Shown: positions 17,615-24,909 of the stretch, piece after piece
Numbering within the stretch: position 1 is the first letter of the stretch
Layout: every line of letters starts with the position of its first letter
NCBI GenBank assembly: GCA_028700095.1
Contig: JAQVTJ010000013.1
Span: 1-24,909, forward strand
Source: Methanobacterium sp.
Lineage (GTDB): Archaea; Methanobacteriota; Methanobacteria; Methanobacteriales; Methanobacteriaceae
Reading direction: 5' to 3'
Length of the DNA: 24,909 nucleotides
The notes under the pieces: model-generated
Seen by the model: the letters and a program-made list of their open reading frames with translations, nothing else
What the model was told of the DNA's origin: nothing
Database searches by the model: none
Translations under genes and position numbers: made by a program

Positions 17615-18673
17615 CGTGGAGGCGGTATAATTAATAGAAAATTGTTATTATCAATAATATTATTATTAGGATTAACACTAGTTTTAAATTCAAACAATGC
17701 AATAGCAGCAAATCTTACAGGTAACATCGCACCTAAAGTAACAGTTGCAAACCCAGCAGACCATTCAATTATATTAAAAAGCCAAACAATTAAAGTTTAC
17801 TTTAATGAACCAGTAAAAGCTGGAAGTATGTCAATATTACTTAAAAATAGTGCAGGTAAAGTTATTAAAACAAGAAATAGTATAAGTAGCAAAACAGTAA
17901 CTATTTACCCATTAACTGCATTAACTACAGGTTTTAAATATTATATTACATTTAACACAGGAAGTGTAAAAAGTCTGACAGGCATAAATAATTCCAAATA
18001 TTCAAGTAGTTTTACAGTATCTCCATTAACATTGGCCCAGATGAAAAGTGGTATTTCAAGAGCACAACAATTTTATAACACCCACCAAAGATTACCAAAA
18101 TATGTTAGTTATGGCTCTAAAAAGATACCTATAGCAACATTTCAGAAAATTATAGCAACACAAGGATTAAAAATAAAAACCAACACCCCAATCCCATTTT
18201 AGATCATAATAGGCCTGTTTATATTACAAGTGATAATATATTAAGCAAAACTAAGGATAATAATAGGATAAACAATATTATACAACGATTAAAAGCAGCA
18301 GGAATAAAAGCATAATATGGGTGTAGGGCTTAATAATCATGTTAAAGTTCTACAATCAAGTAGAGTTCCGAAAAATGCATTGATAGTTAATATATATGGC
18401 GGAGCCTGTGCAGGTACATTAAAAGAAATGGGTGGATCATGGTATAAAGCTGTAAAAGGCACTAGGGAGGTGTTCTCTGTTTTCCTGCCACCTTCTACAG
18501 ATATAACAAATTTAGCCTTTTTACCAAGATCACATGATGATAATTTCAGTCCAAAATCATTTAAAGGCCTGGCACATCCTGATATTTACTTAAAATCCCA
18601 TGGTTATAGTTATATATATTCTGGAAGTATAGCAGAAATTGTAAAAGCAATACTTTCCCAAGCAATAAATTAA
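17603..18673 (+). pseudogene. Broken secreted pseudomurein-binding surface protein
   Basis: Paralogue of the protein at 19593-21074. Readable parts: a signal peptide (INRKLLLSIILLLG to NAIAA), an Ig-like SbsA-type domain (PKVTVANPADHSIILKSQ to SSFTVSP), one pseudomurein-binding repeat (LTLAQMKSGISRAQQFYNTH onward), then the conserved C-terminal domain (RPVYITSD, NALIVNIYGGACAGT, RSHDDNFSP). The CARDB-like domain of the paralogue is absent, and so is its calcium-site-like insert. A one-base loss near 18185-18192 ends the first frame at 18202. The middle frame reads to 18313, and a second shift near 18311-18316 restores the first frame to the stop at 18673. The start is uncertain: ATG 17603 gives the sequence above with an N-terminal extension, but the GGAGG site points to ATT at 17630. 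Confidence 0.75.
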
Positions 18674-18685
18674 TTATATAAATAA

Positions 18686-18732
18686 TTTAGAATATAAAAT
18701 CTAATAAACATTCTAAAATTTTATATTTTTTT
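18686..18732 (+). terminator. Hairpin plus oligo-T terminator
   Basis: TTTAGAAT at 18686-18693 pairs exactly with ATTCTAAA at 18710-18717, and a run of seven T residues follows at 18726-18732. It starts 13 bases after the stop of the left surface-protein gene. Confidence 0.55.
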
Positions 18733-19543
18733 AATTTTATCCCCAAATTTCAGGATAACATTATCTTCTAATAATAAAGAATATAATTGATATGATTATC
18801 TAGGGTCTTTTTGTTAATTACAGTTAATGCAAAGACATTATACTATTATTCTTTGAAATCATTTTATCCCTGTTGCAGATTTATGTATTTATTATTGCTA
18901 TGAAACATTTCATTTTGTCATATATTACAACTTATTTTAAACTTTAATATTTTTAATACATCTATTTAAATAAATAAAAAAAATTAAAATTAATAGAAGA
19001 TAATATATTGGTATAAATTTAAAGAGCAGTTAAAGTATAAATCTAATGGATATTACAAACGTTATGGTTGTTAATGAAAAATTTTACATCTAAAACTCAT
19101 AATAACTACAGATATATTACATAAAGCTTAGATTTAAATATTCGACAATTAACTTGTCCTAAATATAATATATAACATAATATGGAGGGTAAATACCGAA
19201 TATAATATTCTAACCACCGAAATTACATAGGCTCGCCTTTAATAAAAAGTAACCCCAATTTATTGAGTTAGGTATCTCTGAAATCTACAAGTTAAAATGG
19301 TTCAAATATCCGTTTATCTACCATTATAGAATATAACTGTAGCATAGAAGAATGTATAATAAAAGCTTTGATAAGATTATATTAAAACTAAAGTTACGGT
19401 ATTAATGGAATTATTTGTATTGAAAATATAATATTATTTTTATATTTAGTTTTAATAGCATTATAATACATAATTTATTTATTATTATAGTTCTTGTATC
19501 ATATTGTTATCTAGATTTTTATAAAAGGATAATAGATTATTCT
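18733..19543. other. Non-coding gap between convergent surface-protein genes
   Basis: About 800 bases without a convincing gene on either strand. The part at about 19185-19330 is less AT-rich than its surroundings and contains blocks such as GGCTCGCC and AACCCCAA, which might be debris of a lost gene or an unrecognised RNA. The minus strand there gives only short fragments between stops. Nothing matched a tRNA or a box C/D RNA by eye. Confidence 0.45.
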
Positions 19544-19558
19544 AAAAAATAAAAAAAA
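19544..19558 (-). terminator. Oligo-T terminator of the right surface-protein gene
   Basis: Read on the minus strand, two oligo-T runs (eight T, then six T, separated by one A) lie about 35-50 bases after the TAA of the surface-protein gene. No stem is needed for this archaeal type. Confidence 0.45.
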
Positions 19559-19592
19559 TAAGGTTAATATTTTCTATCCAAATATTTTTTTT

Positions 19593-21074
19593 TTAGTAGG
19601 ATCTTATTGCCTCTTTAAATATTTGCTCTGCTATTTCTGTTATATTTCCATCTTGTCGGTACATATAACGATATCCATTAGATAGTAATATCTGAGCAGG
19701 ATAGTTAATTCCATCTCTTTCCTTAAACTTGGTGGGATATATTGTTCCATTTACATATCCTTCTCCATAATCAAATATACCATTTTTATTTACATCATCA
19801 AAGGTTGGGAATGCACCAGAAATATGACTTCCATATACTGGTGTGAAATTATCATCATGTGCACGTCCTAAAAATTTAATTTTACCAATATCAATATTTG
19901 TATTTATCCAAACAGAAAATACAGCCCTATCCCCTTTATAATATTTATAATAGGATTTTGTCATTTCCCATATTGTACCTGCACAAGCCCCACCATATAG
20001 ATCAACTATTAAAGCATTTTTAGGTACTGTTTTATTTTTTAGTATTTGATAATGTGAATTGGGTCCCCAATCATAATTAACAGCATATAACCCCATACCT
20101 CTTAACGCTGCTGCTATAGCATCTACACGGGCATTATCCATTTTTTCATTAAAAATACCGTCACTTGTAATATAAACTGGTCTGGCATTTACAATAAGAG
20201 TTTTTGTTGATGCAGCTTTATAATTGTTAGATCTTTTAGAGTCATTTACAAGTTTATCTCCATCTACAGAGACAATTATATTATAATTATCTGATGGAAT
20301 GTTTAGTGGTATTAATAATTTAGTGTTTTGACTATTACTTGCTCCTGCAGCAAGAGAACTAATATATCTCTGTCCAATATATAGTGTACTGCTACTTTTT
20401 AGATAATATCTTACATAGAATCCGGTTGCTGCTGTGTTACCCTGATTTTTAATGGTGTTTGGTATGGTTATTGTATTTCCTTTAACCCAACGTGTCGGTG
20501 CTGTGACTTTTGTTACTGTTAAATCTATTATTTTAGTGTTAATTTTTAATCCCTGAGTTTTTAAAATTTTCATAAATTTTGTTATTGACATTTTCTTTTT
20601 TCCAAAATACACATAACTTGGAAAATGTAAATTGTTATTATAGAATGATTGTACCTGGTTAAATCCTGATTTTATTTGTGTTAATGTAATTGGAGATACT
20701 GTAAAAGTAGTTGAATATTTGGAATTTTTCATTCCCACTATATCTTTCACACTTCCAGGGTAAAGTATAAGATTATATTTAATTCCTATTGGCAAAGGTT
20801 TTAATGGAATAATGGTAAGTATTTTTTTGTTAATAATTTTTTTAATAGGAATTGTTTTCCCTACACTATTTTTAAGTGTTATTACCATGTTTCCGGCTTT
20901 AATAGGTTTATTAAAATAAACTTTAATTGATGGACTTTTTAATATAACTGAATTATTTGCAGGATATGCAGCTGTTATTTTAGGTGCTGCATTACCTGTA
21001 AGATCTGCTGCTAATAATGTATTGGAATTTAAAACCAATACTATTCCAACTATTAATACTAATGTAAATATCAA
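19593..21074 (-). CDS. Secreted pseudomurein-binding surface protein with C-terminal domain of unknown function
   Basis: Exported protein expected to sit on the pseudomurein wall. Order from the TTG at 21074: hydrophobic signal sequence ending near LLAAD (22-24); SbsA-type Ig-like domain at about 31-127 (PKITAAYPANNSVILKSP to TTFTVSP); one pseudomurein-binding repeat at about 129-172 (LTQIKSGFNQVQSFYNN to KFMKIL); CARDB-like beta domain at about 184-295; and a C-terminal domain at about 298-493 that also occurs in the broken paralogue. In that domain VPKNALIVDLYGGACAGT (C364) and GRAHDDNF (H406) are conserved, and DVNKNGIFDYGEG at 427-439 resembles a calcium-binding loop. I do not recognise the domain. 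The TTG start leaves the signal peptide without its basic region. Reading back to ATT at 21101 adds INRQLIRK, matches the paralogue and puts a GGGGG site at the right distance, so the true start may be there. Confidence 0.85.
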   Translation of the reverse strand: MIFTLVLIVGIVLVLNSNTLLAADLTGNAAPKITAAYPANNSVILKSPSIKVYFNKPIKAGNMVITLKNSVGKTIPIKKIINKKILTIIPLKPLPIGIKYNLILYPGSVKDIVGMKNSKYSTTFTVSPITLTQIKSGFNQVQSFYNNNLHFPSYVYFGKKKMSITKFMKILKTQGLKINTKIIDLTVTKVTAPTRWVKGNTITIPNTIKNQGNTAATGFYVRYYLKSSSTLYIGQRYISSLAAGASNSQNTKLLIPLNIPSDNYNIIVSVDGDKLVNDSKRSNNYKAASTKTLIVNARPVYITSDGIFNEKMDNARVDAIAAALRGMGLYAVNYDWGPNSHYQILKNKTVPKNALIVDLYGGACAGTIWEMTKSYYKYYKGDRAVFSVWINTNIDIGKIKFLGRAHDDNFTPVYGSHISGAFPTFDDVNKNGIFDYGEGYVNGTIYPTKFKERDGINYPAQILLSNGYRYMYRQDGNITEIAEQIFKEAIRSY

Positions 21075-21101
21075 TTTCCTAATTAATTGTCTATTAATAA
21101 T

Positions 21102-21644
21102 AAAACCCCCACGTTGTTTTCACAACAAAAAAAAATATATTACAATTTTTGTTTATGGTAAAATATAATTTAAATTTATTATTATAACATTTAAATAATT
21201 TTTGGTATAATCAATTATTATTTTTTATATAATAGAGGTAAAAAGAATATCTTTTTATAATATTTTTTTTTTATTCTTATTATTATTTACATATTAAAGA
21301 ATAAGGGAATTTTCATCCAATTGGTTAAAAATAGAATATAAGAAAAATAAACTTATTAACAACATTTATAGATGGATAAATAGAAAATATTTTATAAAAT
21401 AATGGTTAATGATTAAAAATTTTTTTTTTATCTACATAATTTTATTTAACAATTCAAAGCTGTTACCTGTTTTTTTTGTTTGATATTCTAATCATACAAT
21501 TATATATTTTATAATAAAAGAATATTAATTAAATCATATAGTTTTGATAATATAATCTCCTTTAAATTAAGGGTTTTACTCCCAGTTACTAAATCTAAGT
21601 TTTATATATAATATTGAAATATTATGGAAAATAGCGGTGTAAAA
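21102..21644. promoter_or_regulatory. Divergent upstream region of the surface-protein and dehydratase genes
   Basis: On the minus strand, GTTGT and ACAAC (21113-21126) form a five-pair stem closed by a GAAA loop immediately before the CGTGGGGG ribosome site of the surface protein. A TATA-like AATTATATTTT lies near 21161-21172, about 25 bases before a plausible transcript start. The middle of the region is plain AT-rich sequence with several oligo-T runs. The right end carries the dehydratase promoter listed separately. Confidence 0.45.
21601..21611 (+). promoter_or_regulatory. TATA box of the SDR dehydratase gene
   Basis: TTTATATATAA is a near-ideal archaeal TATA element. Transcription would begin near 21630, after the ATG at 21624 but before the GGTG site and the ATG at 21645, which supports the later start. 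Confidence 0.65.
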
Positions 21645-22856
21645 ATGAGTTGGAATGATAAAAATGTATTAATAACAGGAGCCGATGGATTTGTTGGTTC
21701 ATATCTTGCAGAAGAACTTCTTAAACATGGGGCAAATGTTTATGGGTTAATACAAAAAGGAACAGGAAATTTATATTCTTATAACTTAACCTATCATGGT
21801 ATAGAAGATAAAATTAAACTTATTAAAGGTGATTTAACTGACATTACATCTCTTGCCAATGCATTAGATAAATCAGAACCTGATTATCTTTTTCATCTGG
21901 CTGCACAATCATTTATACCGGCCTCATTTAAAAATCCCCTTGAAACACAGCTGATTAATGGTATAGGTACAATAAATTTGCTTGATACAATTAGGATAAA
22001 AGAATATAATCCTAAAATAGTTTTTGCAGCTTCAAGTGAAGAATATGGATTAGTAATAACTTCAAAAGAACAATATGAAAAGTTAAAACAAAATTATGGA
22101 ACTATTTTCCAAAAACCTCTGCAAATTTCAGAACTTCCAATTAAAGAAACCAATCCACTTAGACCTATGTCTCCATATGCCATAAGCAAAGTTTATGGAG
22201 ATTTCCTTATGAGAAATTATTACAATTCATTTGGTATGGATACTGTTGTTTCACGGGCATTTAACCATGAAGGAGCAGGAAGAGGTCTTATGTTTGTAAC
22301 ATCTGTTATTACAAATCAGGTTGCCAAACTCAAATCTGGACATGTAAACCATATAAAAATAGGAAATATTAATTCATTTAAAGACTGGTCCCATGTAAAA
22401 GATATTATTAAAGGTTATATGAAACTGGCTATAGATGGTAAATCTGGTGATGTTTACAACCAAGGCTCCATGAGAACAAATTCTGTTTTAAGTTACATAC
22501 TTCTAAGTTTAGAAAAAGCAGGATATAATATTAATTTAATGGAAACATTTAACAGTGCCAAAAAAATAGCTTATCCAACTGAAATTGATAAAACCCCCAT
22601 ATTTGGAGTTAAATTCGAAAAAACCAAAATAGATAAGATAATGCTCTTAGAAGGATTGGAATATACACTAAAAGATAAAGGAATCATATTACATACTGAT
22701 AAAGGAATAGTTAAAATAGAATTTGATCCTGAACGATTTAGACCTGCTGAAGTTCCAATAATGCTTTCAGACACCAGAAAGATACAGAATATAGGTTTTA
22801 AAACAGAATATTCCCTTAAAAATATAATAAATGATCAGTTAAATTACTTTGTATAA
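21645..22856 (+). CDS. Extended SDR nucleotide-sugar dehydratase/epimerase, GDP-mannose 4,6-dehydratase-like
   Basis: An NAD(P)-dependent enzyme that changes a nucleotide-bound sugar, probably to a 6-deoxy or 4-keto form, in the cytoplasm. From the preferred ATG (GGTG site eight bases upstream) it has 403 residues. The Rossmann motif VLITGADGFVGSYLAEELL is at about 8-26; then LFHLAAQSFIPASFKNP, the catalytic region AASSEEYG, the YAISK active-site tyrosine and lysine near 182-186, and FNHEGAGRGLMFVTS, which fits the GDP-mannose dehydratase group better than UDP-galactose epimerases. It is longer than the usual 320-370 residues, with extra sequence after the YG motif and at the C-terminus (HTDKGIVKIEFDPERFRPAE). 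It could provide a deoxysugar to the GT2 enzymes at 13624-15649. A 20-base gap to DUF166 suggests co-transcription. Substrate unproven. Confidence 0.82.
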   Translation: MSWNDKNVLITGADGFVGSYLAEELLKHGANVYGLIQKGTGNLYSYNLTYHGIEDKIKLIKGDLTDITSLANALDKSEPDYLFHLAAQSFIPASFKNPLETQLINGIGTINLLDTIRIKEYNPKIVFAASSEEYGLVITSKEQYEKLKQNYGTIFQKPLQISELPIKETNPLRPMSPYAISKVYGDFLMRNYYNSFGMDTVVSRAFNHEGAGRGLMFVTSVITNQVAKLKSGHVNHIKIGNINSFKDWSHVKDIIKGYMKLAIDGKSGDVYNQGSMRTNSVLSYILLSLEKAGYNINLMETFNSAKKIAYPTEIDKTPIFGVKFEKTKIDKIMLLEGLEYTLKDKGIILHTDKGIVKIEFDPERFRPAEVPIMLSDTRKIQNIGFKTEYSLKNIINDQLNYFV

Positions 22857-22879
22857 AACCTAAAAAAAACAGGTTAATG

Positions 22880-23779
22880 ATGAAAATAAAAATATTTATA
22901 TTGAGTTCTGGAGATTATGGTACTAGAATAATCAATAACATTGCCAATAAAGGGTTTGGATCAGCCATAGTAGGTTTACATGAATTTCCAGAAGATTTAC
23001 CTGATTTTATTGATGATTATAATAAATACATACCAGAAAATCTTCCAAAATGTGATCTTATACTTTCACTAAGACTTAAAGGTGATATCAATATGATATT
23101 ACCAGAACTAGCTTCTAAAACAGGGGCTAAATCTGCAATAATAGAAATACATGATCCTAAACAGCTACCTATGGGGCTTCAAAAAGATATAGAAACATCT
23201 TCAAATGGATTAAATATAGTTTTTGAAAAACCATTCTGTTCCCTTAGCTTGGTAGGGGATAAAGTAATTGATGAATTTGCAAAGTATTTTGGAAAACCTA
23301 AAATTGAAATTAAAGGTGAAAAATATATTAAAAAAATAAATGTTATTACAGGAGCTCCCTGCGGATCCACATGGTATGTTGCAGAACAGTTAAAAGGATT
23401 TCCATTAGAAGAAGCAGAATTAGAATCCGGAAACAAGATCCATAACTATCCATGTATTGCATCCATGACAATAGATCCCATTATAGGAGATACACTATGA
23501 CATCTAGCAGGTTATAAAATTAAAGAAACAATTAAGAAAGGATTAGGTTTCACATCTAAAACCGCTGTAGTTAATGAATCATTATGTATGGGTGGTGAAG
23601 GATGTGAACATATTTGTATGGATGTATGCCCTAATATTAAAATAGGAGACAAAACCATTAAAATAAAAGATAATGGAAAAACTAATATAAACCCTGTATC
23701 ATGTGGTTGTTGTGAAATATGTGTCCGTACATGTCCTTATAGTGCAATTAAAATAGTTGGAAAAAAGGTTAAACTTTAG
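22880..23779 (+). pseudogene. DUF166 / two-[4Fe-4S] protein interrupted by an in-frame TGA
   Basis: One frame runs from the ATG at 22880 (AGGT site upstream; an ATG three bases earlier is too close to it) to TAG at 23779, broken only by TGA at 23498-23500. Before the TGA is a DUF166 domain: FILSSGDYGTRIINNIANKG, IEIHDPKQLPMGLQKDIE, VITGAPCGSTWYVAEQL and NYPCIASMTIDP. After it, HLAGYKIKETIKKGL continues the DUF166 pattern, then two iron-sulfur motifs: CMGGEGCEHICMDVCP and CGCCEICVRTCP. The function of DUF166 proteins is not established. The simplest reading is a nonsense mutation; a selenocysteine or other readthrough codon is the alternative, as I recall selenoprotein members being annotated in this family. 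It lies between the dehydratase and cbiF. Confidence 0.75.
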
Positions 23780-23827
23780 AATTAAAAAATTTTTATAAAA
23801 AAAAGAAAAAAATAGATGGGTGATGAA

Positions 23828-24589
23828 ATGTATGGAAAGGTAATCTTTATAGGCGGAGGTCCAGGTGACCCTGAACTTCTAACATTAAAAGCTTATAAGG
23901 AAATAAAAAGGGCAGATATTATTATATATGCAGGTTCACTTGTTAATCGTGATGTTTTAAACTGTTCTAAAAAAGGATGTATAATTAAAAACAGTGCAAA
24001 TATGAATTTAGATGAAATAATGGATCTTATGGAAAAAAGTGTTAAAAATGGGAAAACCGTAGCAAGAGTACATACTGGGGATCCTGCCATCTATGGTGCT
24101 ATAGGTGAACAAATACAAATCTTAAAACATAGAAATATAAGATTTGAAATAATACCAGGTGTAAGTTCATTTTTTGCAGTAGCAGCAGCCCTTCAAAAAG
24201 AATTAACACTTCCTGAAGTGTCCCAAACTGTTATTATCACCCGACCTGAAGGTAGAACTCCTAAACCATCTTCTGAGGCCATCTCAAAATTAGCTGAACA
24301 TCAAGCTACCATGTGTATATTTCTAGGTGTGCAAATGATAGAAAATGTTGTAAATGATCTTTTAACCTATTACAAACCAACAACTCCTGTTGCAGTTGTT
24401 CAAAAAGCTTCATGGCCTGATGAAAAGATTGTTCAAGGAACATTAAATAATATTTCTAATAAAGTTCATAAATCTGGAATTACAAAAACTGCTATGATAA
24501 TTGTTGGTGATGTACTAGACACTGATGAAATTAAACCATCTAAACTTTATGATAAAAAATTCACACATGAATATAGAAAAGGCCTATAA
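23828..24589 (+). CDS. cbiF: Cobalt-precorrin-4 C11-methyltransferase
   Basis: Methylates C11 of cobalt-precorrin-4 with S-adenosylmethionine in anaerobic corrin ring synthesis, needed for the corrinoid cofactors of methanogenesis. The 253-residue protein has the family length and motifs: VIFIGGGPGDPELLTLKA at the N-terminus, IIIYAGSLVN, VARVHTGDPAIYGAIGEQ (the AdoMet-site GDP motif), IIPGVSSFFAVAAAL, QTVIITRPEGRTP and TAMIIVGDVL. The ATG at 23828 is chosen because GGGTGAT stands four bases upstream; the ATG at 23816 lies before that site. It follows the broken DUF166 gene by 48 bases. Other methyltransferases of the same fold (CbiL, CbiH) fit the RPEGRTP region less well. Confidence 0.92.
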   Translation: MYGKVIFIGGGPGDPELLTLKAYKEIKRADIIIYAGSLVNRDVLNCSKKGCIIKNSANMNLDEIMDLMEKSVKNGKTVARVHTGDPAIYGAIGEQIQILKHRNIRFEIIPGVSSFFAVAAALQKELTLPEVSQTVIITRPEGRTPKPSSEAISKLAEHQATMCIFLGVQMIENVVNDLLTYYKPTTPVAVVQKASWPDEKIVQGTLNNISNKVHKSGITKTAMIIVGDVLDTDEIKPSKLYDKKFTHEYRKGL

Positions 24590-24614
24590 AATTATAATCT
24601 AAAAAAATTGAAGA

Positions 24615-24622
24615 TTTTTTTT
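24615..24622 (+). terminator. Oligo-T terminator after cbiF
   Basis: Eight T residues 25 bases after the cbiF stop, preceded by a weak AATCT / AGATT inverted repeat. The remaining bases up to 24840 contain no gene that I can see. Confidence 0.5.
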
Positions 24623-24840
24623 ATATACACACTATATCCTATTCTATTTTATACCCCTCCCTACTTTTTTTTGAGTGAATTATTATTATAGTTATTTTAA
24701 ATTATATCTGTAATTGGATTTTTTATAATTTAAATAGGGGATTTTTAAGAAAGGATAATAATTAATTTGTATATATAATGTGTTTGATAATTTCTAAAAA
24801 AAAATAATAGTAAGGGATGGTTTTATATAAAAATAATAAG

Positions 24841-24909
24841 TTATAGAAGTTCTTCCCTTAAATCTATGGTATCTACAAGATCCGGTCCTGTGGATATTAT
24901 TTTTACAGG
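24841..24909 (-). CDS. 3' end of an unidentified minus-strand gene
   Basis: Read from the right edge, the last 22 codons (VKIISTGPDLVDTIDLREEL near the end) run without a stop to a TAA at 24841-24843. The composition and codon use look coding, and the gene would converge on cbiF. The piece is too short to name a family. Confidence 0.5.
   Translation of the reverse strand, partial: PVKIISTGPDLVDTIDLREELL

Noticed and set aside
14650..19364. An 18-19 base string (AGAAGAATGTATAATAAAA) occurs near 14651 and again near 19346.
   Set aside because: The flanks do not align and such a match is only mildly unlikely in DNA this AT-rich, so I do not call it a repeat family.
1..24909. CRISPR arrays, tRNA and rRNA genes, replication origin.
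   Set aside because: No regularly spaced repeats, no cloverleaf-like segments and no rRNA-like conserved blocks were seen on either strand.

Overview
The window is very AT-rich DNA and reads as a pseudomurein-walled methanogenic archaeon of the Methanobacteriales, most like Methanosphaera. Signs seen directly: GGTGA/GGAG-type ribosome sites, several TTG starts, TATA-like boxes and oligo-T terminators, two secreted proteins with a pseudomurein-binding repeat, a DUF166 protein next to a cobalamin methyltransferase, and extreme A+T bias. The species is an inference.

Layout. (1) 1-13276, minus strand: an envelope-polymer cluster. In transcription order it holds a GpsA-type glycerol-3-phosphate dehydrogenase, a LicC-like nucleotidyltransferase, a broken TagF-like glycerophosphotransferase, a broken GT2/Ig-like glycosyltransferase, a decayed IS element, a GT2+TagF fusion, a stand-alone TagF-like enzyme and a GT2 running off the left edge. 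(2) 13277-13623: a divergent control region. (3) 13624-17095, plus strand: two GT2 glycosyltransferases and a polyprenyl-phosphate sugar-1-phosphate transferase, probably one transcription unit. (4) 17600-21101: two convergent paralogous surface proteins (Ig-like, pseudomurein-binding repeat, conserved C-terminal domain of unknown function); the left one is broken. (5) 21645-24589, plus strand: a GDP-mannose-dehydratase-like SDR enzyme, a DUF166/ferredoxin gene interrupted by an in-frame TGA, and cobalt-precorrin-4 methyltransferase CbiF. (6) The 3' end of an unidentified minus-strand gene at the right edge.

How it fits together (inference). GpsA would make sn-glycerol-3-phosphate, which archaea do not use for their own sn-glycerol-1-phosphate lipids. 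The nucleotidyltransferase could activate it to CDP-glycerol, and the TagF-like enzymes would polymerise or attach it. The sugar-phosphate transferase and GT2 enzymes would build the lipid-linked carrier glycan. Together this looks like an archaeal counterpart of wall teichoic acid synthesis, beside proteins that bind the pseudomurein wall.

Gene decay is unusually heavy. Five genes (the transposase, two glycopolymer genes, one surface protein, DUF166) carry single-base shifts, mostly -1 in A/T-rich sequence, and/or in-frame stops, three of which are TGA. Either this is real pseudogene formation or part of it is sequence error; reads would decide.
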